Below, in pieces: positions 17,626 to 25,815 of a stretch of 64,000 bases of DNA (within the stretch, counting starts at the first letter, position 1; each line of letters starts with the position of its first letter). This stretch comes from Butyrivibrio sp. AE3004. Its GTDB lineage: Bacteria > Bacillota > Clostridia > Lachnospirales > Lachnospiraceae. The translations under genes were made by a program, and so were the position numbers. A model generated the notes under the pieces. That model was not told the origin of the DNA, ran no database searches, and worked only from the letters and a program-made list of their open reading frames with translations. The stretch spans positions 2,232,001-2,296,000 of the forward strand of contig NZ_JNLQ01000002.1 in the NCBI RefSeq assembly GCF_000703165.1, given 5' to 3'.

Positions 17626-19731
17626 ATGGCAAAGAGCAATAAAGAAAATCGTCTTCAGCTTGAAGGTATGAGCCTAAAAATGAAGCTCATAGTTACTATT
17701 GTACCGATTGTAGCAATCCTGTTGATTCTCCTTACGGTTATAACCACAGTAGTAAGCCGAAATATTATCCTTCAGAGATCTGATAGTGAAATGGAAGCTA
17801 CGCTGGGCGAGCACACATACTACATTTCATCAGAACTTGAAGCCATCCGTGCTCAGGCTGATACCGTTGCCAGAATGGTTGGCGGTACTTATGAATCTGC
17901 TTCAATTGAAGACTACGGAAAAGCCCTTACTGAGGTTGTTGAGGGTAGCAGTCTTATATTAGGTGCCGGTCTTTGGTTTGAGCCCAATGCCTTTGACAAG
18001 GAATCACAGTATTATGGTCCCTATTGGTACAAGAACACCGACTCCAACGGAGATTGGGATGGTAAGGATCTTATCCTCACATGGGATTATTCCAATGCTG
18101 AATATGATTATTTTTCACAGGAATACTATACAAATGCAAAGAGTCTTCCTAATGCAACAATAACCGATCCTTACTACGATGCATCAAGCGGAATGGTTAT
18201 GGCATCCTGCTCAGCTCCAATCAAGACAATAGAGGGACAGTTCCTTGGATGTATTACTGTAGACATTATGCTTACCTCCATAAAAGATCAGATTGGTTCT
18301 ATAAAGGTTGGAAATACAGGAACCCTTTTCCTCATTGACGGTAACAGTAATTATATATATCATCCCGCATATCCCGATGCTTGTAAGGACCAGATGAATC
18401 TTTCTGATTCTACTGAACTTAACGATTATATTTCAAAGATCAAATCTGACGATATTGGCGAAGGCGAATTTAAATTTGAAGGCAGCACAAGACTTCTATA
18501 TTGGGATAAAGTTCCGAATATGACCTGGAAGGTTGGTCTTACAATATCCCAGGATGAAATTCTTAAAGAAGTAAACACTCTTATGCTTACCTCAATCATC
18601 GTTTGCCTGGTTGCTATGATTCTTACCACCGCAGTAATTATCTACCAGGCTACAGGAATTGCAAGTGCGGTAGCGGTTGTTGCTAATTCTCTTTCTCACC
18701 TTAGAGAAGGTGAATTTGTAAAAATTACAGGTGCAAAAAAGAGAACCGACGAAATCGGTCTTATGACAGAAGCTACGAACGACGTAATCAACAAGCTGGA
18801 TGAAATTGTTTCACATATCAAGGAATCAGCAATGTCTGTCGGGTCCTCTTCAGAGGAACTGTCCGATATGGCTAATCAGATTTCGCAGACAGCAGAGGAT
18901 GTATCAAATGCCGTACAGGAAATTGCTTCCGGTGCAACACAGCAGGCAGACGAAATCCAGAGTGCGTCCGAAAACGTTGGACGTATCGGTGATGCTGTTA
19001 ATGACGTTCAGGATTCAACCGGCACTCTTTCAACCACAGCCGGAAAGATGAAGGAAGCATCAGAGGTATCAAGCAGATCACTTGCTTCTCTCCAGGATTC
19101 CTCTATGGAGATGACAGCTAAGATAGATGAGATTTCCAGAACTATCCAGGCAACACAGGAAGCTGTTACAAATATCGGAAGTAAGGTTGAAGGAATTACT
19201 TCTATTGCTACTCAGACCAATCTCCTTTCACTCAATGCATCCATTGAGGCAGCAAGAGCAGGTGAAGCAGGTAAGGGCTTTGCAGTCGTAGCTGAAGAGA
19301 TTGGACAGCTGGCTGAAAATTCCAAACAGCTTGCAGATGATATCAGAGTGGAGATGGATTCACTTCTTAATCAGGCAAAAGCAGCTGTTGATGCTGCAGA
19401 AGATGTCCGTCAGGGCAATATCGACCAGCAGACAGCTCTTGGCGATACTCTTGCAGCTGTTAACGGAATGCTTGAGGATATCGGAAGTACAGTTGGCGGA
19501 GTACAGCTTATAAGCCGTGGTGCTGACACTTGTGAAAGCTCCAAGAACGCTGTTGTTGATACAATGAGTGCTCTCTCTGCAATATCCGAAGAAAACGCTG
19601 CATCCTCACAGGAGACGGGAGCTTCCATGCAGGAATTGTCCGCTACAGTAACTACTCTTGCAGGCTCAGCATCCAATCTTAAGGATATTGCTGAAAAGCT
19701 GAATGAAGAAATGCAGTTCTTTAAGTCATAA
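17626..19731 (+). CDS. Transmembrane methyl-accepting chemotaxis protein with Cache sensor
   Basis: This is a 701-residue chemoreceptor and one of only two plus-strand genes I accept. TM1 is about residues 18-42. An extracellular dCache-type ligand domain spans about 45-320 (with [11 protein letters not shown] and DITVDIM-like strands). TM2 is about 322-343, followed by HAMP (about 345-395) and the coiled-coil signalling domain, with tip [20 protein letters not shown] near residue 530. The ATG has an excellent AGAGGAGG site. The C-terminus ends QFFKS without a CheR-binding pentapeptide. Its position beside the amt gene, transcribed divergently, makes a nitrogen-related ligand such as an amino acid attractive, but this is inference. 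Confidence 0.93.
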   Translation: MAKSNKENRLQLEGMSLKMKLIVTIVPIVAILLILLTVITTVVSRNIILQRSDSEMEATLGEHTYYISSELEAIRAQADTVARMVGGTYESASIEDYGKALTEVVEGSSLILGAGLWFEPNAFDKESQYYGPYWYKNTDSNGDWDGKDLILTWDYSNAEYDYFSQEYYTNAKSLPNATITDPYYDASSGMVMASCSAPIKTIEGQFLGCITVDIMLTSIKDQIGSIKVGNTGTLFLIDGNSNYIYHPAYPDACKDQMNLSDSTELNDYISKIKSDDIGEGEFKFEGSTRLLYWDKVPNMTWKVGLTISQDEILKEVNTLMLTSIIVCLVAMILTTAVIIYQATGIASAVAVVANSLSHLREGEFVKITGAKKRTDEIGLMTEATNDVINKLDEIVSHIKESAMSVGSSSEELSDMANQISQTAEDVSNAVQEIASGATQQADEIQSASENVGRIGDAVNDVQDSTGTLSTTAGKMKEASEVSSRSLASLQDSSMEMTAKIDEISRTIQATQEAVTNIGSKVEGITSIATQTNLLSLNASIEAARAGEAGKGFAVVAEEIGQLAENSKQLADDIRVEMDSLLNQAKAAVDAAEDVRQGNIDQQTALGDTLAAVNGMLEDIGSTVGGVQLISRGADTCESSKNAVVDTMSALSAISEENAASSQETGASMQELSATVTTLAGSASNLKDIAEKLNEEMQFFKS

Positions 19732-19769
19732 CAACAAGCTGGAAAACATAATAATAATCTTCCAAATAT

Positions 19770-19819
19770 AAGAAACAGATTGCCGCAGATTTAAAAAAAT
19801 CTGCGGTAATCTGTTTCTT
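19770..19819. terminator. Bidirectional terminator between convergent genes
   Basis: A stem of more than 20 bp (AAGAAACAGATTGCCGCAGATT with its near-exact complement) has an A-rich loop and T runs in the plus direction (TTTTATCTTTTTATTTT). It sits between the plus-strand chemoreceptor and the minus-strand DUF1097 gene and can serve both. Confidence 0.9.
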
Positions 19820-19832
19820 TTATCTTTTTATT

Positions 19833-20336
19833 TTACTTTTTGAAAATACTAATCAGTTTTTTCTGGAAAGCATCAACTCCGATACCTACGTATACTACTC
19901 CGGCAATCATTGCAGCCCCTATCTGGATTGGCAAAGTTCCAAGCTCTGAAATCTTCATCGGTCCCATTATAGTAAGACCTATGGCCCAGCCACATAACCA
20001 TGCAGGTGTGAAAATGAATTTCGGAAAAGTCTCTCCGATCAGAACCGCTATCCCACCAAGCACAAATAAGGTGCAGTATAGTTCCGCATTGGGATTAAAG
20101 GACAATTTTTCCATTATGAAAACTGCCAGAACAGCCCAGATATCTCCACACAAAAAACCAATGGTAATCTTTAATGCATCGCTTACCTTGTTTCCGTTGG
20201 TAACATAGAGTCCTGCGCAAATGAGTGCAACAGCACCTGTCGTTATTCCTGCGAGAGGTGAAAGCACTGCCCAAATAGGCGGAAGTAATGCTATCCCAAA
20301 TGCCAGCGTTAATTTATTGAGTGTTTTTTCGTTCAT
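19833..20336 (-). CDS. DUF1097-family membrane protein
   Basis: This is a 167-residue integral membrane protein with about five hydrophobic helices and very few polar residues outside the loops. The pattern (LPPIWAVLSPLAGITTG near the N-terminus, repeated Gly/Ala-rich helices, short basic C-terminus KKLISIFKK) fits the DUF1097 family, whose function is not established. It begins 40 bp after the butyrate kinase stop and has a weak ribosome binding site. It may be the last cistron of the upstream acyl-metabolism run or a separate gene. A role in transporting a product or substrate of that run would be speculative. Confidence 0.7.
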   Translation of the reverse strand: MNEKTLNKLTLAFGIALLPPIWAVLSPLAGITTGAVALICAGLYVTNGNKVSDALKITIGFLCGDIWAVLAVFIMEKLSFNPNAELYCTLFVLGGIAVLIGETFPKFIFTPAWLCGWAIGLTIMGPMKISELGTLPIQIGAAMIAGVVYVGIGVDAFQKKLISIFKK

Positions 20337-20376
20337 TATTTATTCTCTTTTCGTTATGCGTAATTATCATTTTTTA

Positions 20377-21498
20377 TTACGCATTCTTCTCCCATTCAAA
20401 GCCTGTAAAACAGGGCTTTCCTGTATAGTGCTTAAGCTCTTCTTCTCCGGTAAGAACTCTGATAGCACCTGCAGCCATTGCTTCCATCTCAAACTCACCG
20501 GGATATGCAAAAACAGGTGCTATAAAGGAACAAGTCTCAGTAATCTGAGAAACCAGGTCCTTATTGTGGACCATTCCGCCACCAAGAAGAATTCCGTCAA
20601 CCTCTCCGTGAAGAACTGCAGCCATTGAACCAATGCACTTTTCAATCTGATAGATCATCGTGTTCCAGAGCATTTCCGCATATTTATCACCATTTGCAGC
20701 TCTGTTTGTAAGCTCTATAGCATCTGATATTCCCGCATGGCTTACAAATCCGCCGGACTTGGTAATAAGCGGCTTAACATCAGCTACTCCTAAGTTATTC
20801 TTTTTCATGTAATCAAGAAGATTTGCAACCGAAATGCTTCCACAACGTGTGGGAGCCATAGGGCCCTCTCCGCCTACAATATCAAAGCCGTCAATCATCT
20901 TGCCTTTTCTGTGAGCAGATACAGATATTCCACCACCGATATGACATACGATGTAGTTTGCTTCCTCATACTTTTTATGAAGCACATTTTTACTGTGACG
21001 AATAGCGGTCTCCTTAAGGTTCAGTGAATGAAGATGCGCAAGTCTGTAAACACCCTTGATACCTGTCATTCTTGCAAGATCCTGATACTCATCAACATCG
21101 GGGGGATTAACCACCATAGCCCTGGCACCTATCTTTGTTGCGAATTCAGCTGCAAGCTGCGGACCCAGTGCAGCAGGATGGATAACTCCGTTTGCCATGG
21201 TCTTTGCATGGTTCAAAAGAAGCTCATCCACATCATAGGTTCCGCCTTCCATTGCAAAAAGTCCGCCGCCTCGTCCTACAAATACATCAACATCATCTAT
21301 TGATACATTTGCTTCCTTTAAGAGATCAAGAATCATGTTCCTTCTATAGGGAAGCTGATCGCTGATTGTCTCGTATTTTGCAAGTTCTGCCGCATCATGT
21401 GACACGTTCTGTGAGTACAGGCATTCCTCACCCTTAAACATTGCGATTTTGGTTGAAGTGGATCCCGGATTTATTGTAAATACTTTGTATTCTTTCAT
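20377..21498 (-). CDS. buk: Butyrate kinase (ASKHA acyl kinase)
   Basis: Buk interconverts butyryl phosphate plus ADP with butyrate plus ATP. The N-terminal phosphate motif NPGSTSTKIAMF, the central CHIGGGISVSAH and the C-terminal DGILLGGGMVHNKDL are typical of acetate/butyrate-type kinases. The 373-residue length and the sequence RGGGLFAMEGGTYDVDELLL favour butyrate kinase over AckA. Its ATG overlaps the stop codon of the phosphate acyltransferase gene by four bases, indicating translational coupling, with a GGAGAG site inside the upstream gene. The natural acyl group may be butyrate or a related short or branched acid, and the gene neighbourhood leaves this open. Confidence 0.92.
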   Translation of the reverse strand: MKEYKVFTINPGSTSTKIAMFKGEECLYSQNVSHDAAELAKYETISDQLPYRRNMILDLLKEANVSIDDVDVFVGRGGGLFAMEGGTYDVDELLLNHAKTMANGVIHPAALGPQLAAEFATKIGARAMVVNPPDVDEYQDLARMTGIKGVYRLAHLHSLNLKETAIRHSKNVLHKKYEEANYIVCHIGGGISVSAHRKGKMIDGFDIVGGEGPMAPTRCGSISVANLLDYMKKNNLGVADVKPLITKSGGFVSHAGISDAIELTNRAANGDKYAEMLWNTMIYQIEKCIGSMAAVLHGEVDGILLGGGMVHNKDLVSQITETCSFIAPVFAYPGEFEMEAMAAGAIRVLTGEEELKHYTGKPCFTGFEWEKNA

Positions 21499-22499
21499 CT
21501 CTTCTCTCCTGCTGCTCTTACCGCACTTATTACAATATTTCCCTTAATCTCTGATACCGGTGCACTTCTTGAGCAGTCACATACAACCTTGTTAAAGCCC
21601 TGAAGCATTGGACCGTAAGCATCTGCATGGCCAAACTGCTGGATAAGCTTAACCGCAACATTACCAACGTTAAGGTCAGGCCAGATCACTACATTTGCTT
21701 TTCCTGCAACCTTACTGTCTCTGTTTACTTTTTTCTGTGCAACAATAGGATTGATTGCGGCATCAAGCTGGAATTCACCATCAATTGCAAGGTCAGGGCG
21801 AAGTTCATTTGCTATTTTTACTGCCTCAGTAACCTTATCAACAAGTTCTCCCTGTCCGCTTCCGAGTGTTGAATAGCATACACAGGCACATCTGGGTTCC
21901 CAGTCAAGAAGTGACTTTACTGTGTCACATGCTGCAATTGCGATGCTGGCAAGCTGCTCCGGATTGGGATTTGTGCAAACCGCACTGTCACCTATAGCAA
22001 GAAGTGAACCTTCACTTCCCTCGTAACCGGGAATATCACAAAGTCCGATACTTGAGATAGTAGAAAGCCCCGGCTTCATTCCGATTATCATCTGTCCTGC
22101 AAGAAGAACATCTCCTGTTGTATAGTCGATTCCCGCAAAAGTAACATCAGCTTCATCTGCTGCCTGCATAACCATAGCGAACTGAAGCTTATCCTCCATA
22201 CGACGTCTGAGTGCCTTTTCCTTAAGCCTTGTATCCGGAAGAGATGTATATTTCTCAACAAGAAGAGTCTTATAATCCTCGTCATTGACATCTACAATCT
22301 TGAATACCTCTTCGTTATAGCCTCTCTCTTTGATCGCAGCTTTAATCTCATCAGCTTCACCAACCAGAATGGGTTTTATATAGCCTTCGGAACCTGCTTC
22401 GTAAGCTGCCTGCATCATCTTTTCATTCAAAGCTTCAGGAAAAGCTACTCTCTGCGGATTTTTCTTTGCCTTCTCAAAAATTTTATCTATTACGCTCAT
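21495..22499 (-). CDS. Phosphate acyltransferase (Pta-type sequence, paired with butyrate kinase)
   Basis: This enzyme moves an acyl group between CoA and inorganic phosphate. The 334-residue length and the C-terminal stretches GKANVVIWPDLNVGNVAVKL and YGPMLQGFNKVVCDCSR resemble phosphate acetyltransferase (Pta) more than the shorter classical Ptb. Translational coupling to butyrate kinase suggests it nevertheless works on the same acyl group, making an acyl-CoA to acyl-phosphate to acid route with ATP gain. Alternatively the pair runs backwards to activate an acid. The ATG at 22499 has a GAGAAGAGGG site. Confidence 0.85.
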   Translation of the reverse strand: MSVIDKIFEKAKKNPQRVAFPEALNEKMMQAAYEAGSEGYIKPILVGEADEIKAAIKERGYNEEVFKIVDVNDEDYKTLLVEKYTSLPDTRLKEKALRRRMEDKLQFAMVMQAADEADVTFAGIDYTTGDVLLAGQMIIGMKPGLSTISSIGLCDIPGYEGSEGSLLAIGDSAVCTNPNPEQLASIAIAACDTVKSLLDWEPRCACVCYSTLGSGQGELVDKVTEAVKIANELRPDLAIDGEFQLDAAINPIVAQKKVNRDSKVAGKANVVIWPDLNVGNVAVKLIQQFGHADAYGPMLQGFNKVVCDCSRSAPVSEIKGNIVISAVRAAGEKR

Positions 22500-22557
22500 T
22501 TTTCCCTCTTCTCCGGTTCATAATAATTTGCTTTACCGGTTTCATTTATTTTAAATA

Positions 22558-22578
22558 GGCTCGCCTTTGTGGCGAGCC
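22558..22578 (-). promoter_or_regulatory. Hairpin between acyl carrier protein and Pta-type genes
   Basis: GGCTCGCC and GGCGAGCC form an exact 8 bp stem with a five-base loop, 11 bases after the carrier protein stop. Only a weak T/A run follows in the minus direction, so it may be a partial terminator or an mRNA stability element that separates expression of the carrier from that of pta-buk. Confidence 0.4.
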
Positions 22579-22589
22579 GCTAAGTTGCT

Positions 22590-22829
22590 TTACATTTCCT
22601 CTTCGATAAGGTCGATAAGATCTGAAATTGTCTCGCAAGCACTAACATCTGCAAGCATAAGAGCAACATCAAGCTCGTTTTCGATTTCTGAAACCAGAGC
22701 AACCATCTGTACTGATGCTCCGTTTAAGTCTGTCTTGAAGGAGGTTGTTTCGGAAAGCTCTGAAACTTCCTTCTTGTATGCCATTGCTACCATGTTTAAT
22801 ACCTGATCTAAAATTTCCTGTCTGCTCAT
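22590..22829 (-). CDS. Dedicated acyl carrier protein with an unusual GAS attachment site
   Basis: This 79-residue acidic four-helix carrier protein holds acyl groups on a phosphopantetheine arm. The fold pattern TTSFKTDLNGASVQMVALVS matches the ACP helix II entry. The modified serine is Ser39 in NGASV, where fatty-acid ACPs have DSL. The start at 22829 is chosen over one 33 bases upstream because it has an AAAGGAG site at good spacing and gives normal ACP length. The divergent motif and the thiolase/acyltransferase neighbours argue that it serves this operon and not bulk fatty-acid synthesis. Confidence 0.87.
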   Translation of the reverse strand: MSRQEILDQVLNMVAMAYKKEVSELSETTSFKTDLNGASVQMVALVSEIENELDVALMLADVSACETISDLIDLIEEEM

Positions 22830-22876
22830 TTTTATTTCTCCTTTTTTGTTTTTTATCTTCATTCGGATTGCTTTTC

Positions 22877-23177
22877 ACCTCATCCGGTGGTTTTCCCCTC
22901 ATCCGGGTTGGTTTTCCCCTCATCCGGCGCTTCGCGCCACCTGTCTTCACTCCGTTACGGTCCGCGCTAAGCCAACGTCCCCCGGACGTTGAACGCCCCC
23001 AAGGGGGGAAGGCTTTTTAGTATTCCACTTGGAATAAGTTTTTTAGCCTTCTCCTTGGAATAAGTATTTTTGCCTTCTCCTTGGAATAAGTATTTTTGCC
23101 TTCTCCTTGGAATAAGTATTTTTTTAGCCTTCCCCCCTCTGGGGGGAAGGTGTCAGCGAAGCTGACGGATGAGGGGG
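22877..23177. repeat. Composite repeat block with inverted ends and four 26-29 bp tandem units
   Basis: The block opens with three short copies of CCTCATCCGG (22877-22926). An expanded unit (22916-23018) holds hairpins GGCGC-TTC-GCGCC and CAACGTCC-CCC-GGACGTTG and the outer CCCCC/GGGGG stem. Four tandem units follow, built on CTTGGAATAAG and T residues (23020-23129). An inverted end at 23127-23177 carries GTCAGC-GAA-GCTGAC. It fills the whole gap between the DUF35 and carrier protein genes. No gene is visible in it. Confidence 0.85.
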
Positions 23178-23183
23178 GTGCTT

Positions 23184-23606
23184 TTACCCTAAATACTTCT
23201 CGTCAAGGTCAAATACTACTGTCTTAAATCCACCGTCACGGTCGATGATTGCTGCATGAATATCGAGAGGCAGCTGCTTTGAAAGCTCCTCACGGTTCTT
23301 TCTGCTGATTCCGCGAACTACTGCGTTAAGTCTTGTTCCTTCCTCAATCTCTACCTCGCCATATGCGAATTTGCCCATTTTCTTGTACTCGGGCTTAGAG
23401 GAAAGTGCTGCGGGAAGAACAATTGAATGAAGCTTTGCTTTTCCGCTTATCTCAACCCACTCAGTTTCATAGTTTCCGCATTCGTTGCATGCGTATACCG
23501 GAGGGAACTCAACGTGTCCACACTTAGGGCACTTACGTCCCATTATTTTCCCTTCTTCTAAGGATGTATAAAATTTTTCAACGATTTTTTCCAATTTGAT
23601 TGCCAT
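23184..23606 (-). CDS. DUF35 zinc-ribbon/OB-fold protein, partner of the thiolase-like enzyme
   Basis: This 140-residue protein has an N-terminal helix, a four-cysteine zinc ribbon (Cys26, Cys29, Cys40, Cys43 in CPKCGH and CNECGN) and a C-terminal OB fold with KFAYGEVEIEEGTRLNA. This is the DUF35 family. Members form tight complexes with thiolase-like enzymes, for example BbsA with BbsB in anaerobic toluene breakdown, PhlB in the phloroglucinol acetyltransferase, and the archaeal HMG-CoA synthase/thiolase complex. Its ATG follows the thiolase-like gene stop by 12 bases with an AGGAGG site, consistent with complex formation. Confidence 0.92.
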   Translation of the reverse strand: MAIKLEKIVEKFYTSLEEGKIMGRKCPKCGHVEFPPVYACNECGNYETEWVEISGKAKLHSIVLPAALSSKPEYKKMGKFAYGEVEIEEGTRLNAVVRGISRKNREELSKQLPLDIHAAIIDRDGGFKTVVFDLDEKYLG

Positions 23607-23618
23607 GGTCAGTCCTCC

Positions 23619-24926
23619 TTAATCCATTGTTCGAATGATGATAGCAGCTACGTTCTGAGCGCCGCCATATCCACGAAGCATTGTTGTTTTAGGCAGTTTC
23701 TTAACCTGGCGATCACCACACTCATTCCACATCTGCTTGCAGGCTTCATACATATCTGCAAGACCTGAAGCTGCATGCGCATGTCCGAAGGAGGTTCTTC
23801 CACCGTTTGAGTTGATCGGCTTATCACCGTCCCATGCTGTACGTCCGTCACAGATGTACTTCCAGCCTTCACCATAAGGAAGGTAACCTGCTATCTCAGC
23901 TGATACAAGGTGTGATGTAATGATGAAATCATTTGCAAAGAAAAGATCAAGATCATCACCTGAAAGGCCTGTTGACTCATATACCTGTTTTACAGCTTCC
24001 TCTGTTGCACGTACCTCGAAGTGAGGTGTTGTTGCTTCACATGCTGCGCTTCCGATTCCGAGAACCTCGATGGGCTTATGCTTTAAGTTCTTTGCAATCT
24101 CGGGAATCTTTTCTGTAGCACATACGATACATGCTGCAGCACCGTCACACTTAAGTTCAAGTCCGCCTGCGCGAAGGAAATCACCCATCTTCGGGTTGTA
24201 AGGTGAGTTCATATACTCATCAAGTGTCATTCCTGCTTTTTCTGCAAGCTCCTCGTAGGTTGTTCTCTCAATTGCAAGAGGATTTACGGAAGCATTTCTT
24301 CTGTTGTTGATGCACATAGCATTAAGGGTATTGTTCATATCCTCTGCAGAAATTCCTCTGGTGCGAACATACCATTCAGCTGCATCATCATAGATGAGCT
24401 CCTGACCTGCCATAAGGCTTCTGGTATATGTTCTGTCATAGAGCCATGAGGTTGTCTTAAGGAACTTCTCCATGGTCATCTTGTCACGCTTGTAAGGGTG
24501 CTTGGGTGTCTCAACATTGTCTGCAGGAGACGGTGTGCTGTCACCGAACTCTACGGCACCTGTAAGAACACAATCATATTTTCCTGAAGCAACCGCATTT
24601 ACAGCCTGCTCAATTGCAAGGTAACCTGTGCAGCATGCCTCTGAATGATGAATTGAACCCTTGCCCTTCATACCAAACCAGTTGGCAATCTGAACATTGG
24701 GTGTAAGATAGTTTGATCCGTTAAGCGGGCTTGCACAGCCGTGGAAATAAAAGTCAACATCCTGAGGATTAACTCCTGCATCTTCCATAGCCTTGAGTGC
24801 TGCGTATCCGAATAACTCGCCTTCTGTGAGGCCGTTTGTTTCTTCATTATCTACTGTGTACATAAACGGTGTGCAGCCGACACCGATAATTGATACACTT
24901 CTTGAGTATTTTCCGAATTTTTTCAT
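23619..24926 (-). CDS. Thiolase-like (SCP-x/BbsB type) acyl-CoA enzyme
   Basis: This 435-residue thiolase-fold protein is of the SCP2-thiolase group. The nucleophilic cysteine is Cys98 in SEACCTGYLA and the catalytic His lies in GRTSFGHAHAASG near residue 372. The usual C-terminal CxG cysteine of degradative thiolases is absent: the end reads MLRGYGGAQNVAA. Together with the DUF35 partner this suggests a specialised C-C bond-forming or bond-breaking acyl-CoA (or acyl-ACP) enzyme, not ordinary acetoacetyl-CoA thiolase. Substrates cannot be read from sequence. The start has a GAGGG site. An extensive repeat block separates it from the Fe-S gene upstream. Confidence 0.88.
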   Translation of the reverse strand: MKKFGKYSRSVSIIGVGCTPFMYTVDNEETNGLTEGELFGYAALKAMEDAGVNPQDVDFYFHGCASPLNGSNYLTPNVQIANWFGMKGKGSIHHSEACCTGYLAIEQAVNAVASGKYDCVLTGAVEFGDSTPSPADNVETPKHPYKRDKMTMEKFLKTTSWLYDRTYTRSLMAGQELIYDDAAEWYVRTRGISAEDMNNTLNAMCINNRRNASVNPLAIERTTYEELAEKAGMTLDEYMNSPYNPKMGDFLRAGGLELKCDGAAACIVCATEKIPEIAKNLKHKPIEVLGIGSAACEATTPHFEVRATEEAVKQVYESTGLSGDDLDLFFANDFIITSHLVSAEIAGYLPYGEGWKYICDGRTAWDGDKPINSNGGRTSFGHAHAASGLADMYEACKQMWNECGDRQVKKLPKTTMLRGYGGAQNVAAIIIRTMD

Positions 24927-24969
24927 GTTATTTCCCTCTTTTTTCTATGCTTTCTTTCAGCCTGTGGGC

Positions 24970-25215
24970 TTCCCCTTATCCGGTGGTTTTCCCTCATCCG
25001 GCGCTGCGCACCACCTGTCTTCACTCCGTTACGGTCCGCGCTAAGCCAACGTCCCCCGGACGTTGAGCACCCCCAAAGAGGGGGAAGGCTTTTGGGGTTT
25101 GTTCCCTGTGTCGGTGAGGACCCTCATCCGGCGCTACGCGCCACCTTCCCCCTAAAAAGGGGAAGGCTTTTAGAATCTCCCTTTGGGGGAGGCTTTTAGA
25201 ATTTCCATTAGGAAG
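24970..25215. repeat. Two double-hairpin repeats in direct orientation plus mini-units
   Basis: An expanded copy at about 24990-25093 shares the CAACGTCC-CCC-GGACGTTG and CTCCGTTACGG segments with the copy at 22916. A short copy at 25121-25172 has GGCGC-TAC-GCGCC and CCTTCCCCC/GGGGAAGG. Two degenerate mini-units ending in GGAGGCTTTT and GGAAGGCTTA follow. The block fills the 303 bp gap 24927-25229, and I see no gene in it. Confidence 0.8.
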
Positions 25216-25229
25216 GCTTAAAGCATATT

Positions 25230-25805
25230 TTATTTTTTCTTACATGGAATGGGTTTCGTGGGACATTTGGGTTTCTGGGCACCTGCCATAACAATTGCAT
25301 CCTCGTCACAGGCAGTCATGCATTTTCCGCAGAGTGAGCATTCATCCATTACGATTACATGCACAAATTTGCTCTTACCAAGGATTGCATCATCCTCACA
25401 TACATCCATACATTCGCCGCAGCCAACGCATTTACTTGCAAGAATGTGATAGGTCATGAACTTCTTACATACTCCTGCGCGGCAGCCCTTCTTGGAGATA
25501 TGTTCTTCAAAAATGTCACCGTACTTTGTGATAGCCTCCTTAACAGCATCAGCGATATCTTCGCCATCCTCACAAAGTGACTGGGTCTTCATCATCTCCG
25601 AAAGGTCCTTCATAAGAGCCATGTCACCCTGACGTCCCTTTTTCTCTGTAATATCCTTTAAAATCATTTCAAGCTGAGTGATTCCTTCATATCCAAAAAC
25701 GCATTTCCCGCAGTCCTTGCAGGGATGCCTTTGAACTTCCTTAAGAAGGACATCAACTACGCACTGATCTTCTTTTAATTCTCTGATCTTATCTGTGCTA
25801 CTCAT
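25230..25805 (-). CDS. NuoF C-terminal-like Fe-S protein with two ferredoxin clusters
   Basis: This is a 191-residue electron-transfer protein. Residues about 25-105 match the C-terminal 4Fe-4S (N3) helical domain of NuoF/HydB-type NADH dehydrogenase subunits, with Cys29-x2-Cys32-x2-Cys35 and a later SLCEDG cysteine. Two 4Fe-4S ferredoxin motifs follow, CVGCGECMDVC near residue 128 and CSLCGKCMTAC near residue 156, and then a Cys/Lys/Pro-rich tail. The FMN- and NADH-binding half of NuoF is completely missing. It starts 10 bases after the flavin/Fe-S gene with an AAGGAGG site. The likely role is wiring electrons between that protein and a reductase. Confidence 0.88.
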   Translation of the reverse strand: MSSTDKIRELKEDQCVVDVLLKEVQRHPCKDCGKCVFGYEGITQLEMILKDITEKKGRQGDMALMKDLSEMMKTQSLCEDGEDIADAVKEAITKYGDIFEEHISKKGCRAGVCKKFMTYHILASKCVGCGECMDVCEDDAILGKSKFVHVIVMDECSLCGKCMTACDEDAIVMAGAQKPKCPTKPIPCKKK

Positions 25806-25815
25806 CTTCGCCTCC

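Noticed and set aside
20377..22499. Calling the pair a standard acetate pathway (Pta-AckA)
   Set aside because: The kinase sequence and length fit butyrate kinase better than AckA, even though the acyltransferase looks Pta-like.
22669..23020. Arg/Pro-rich open frames across the repeat blocks at 22863-23183 and similar frames at 24793-25044 and 59614-59796
   Set aside because: They read through palindromic repeats, lack ribosome binding sites and overlap the real genes.
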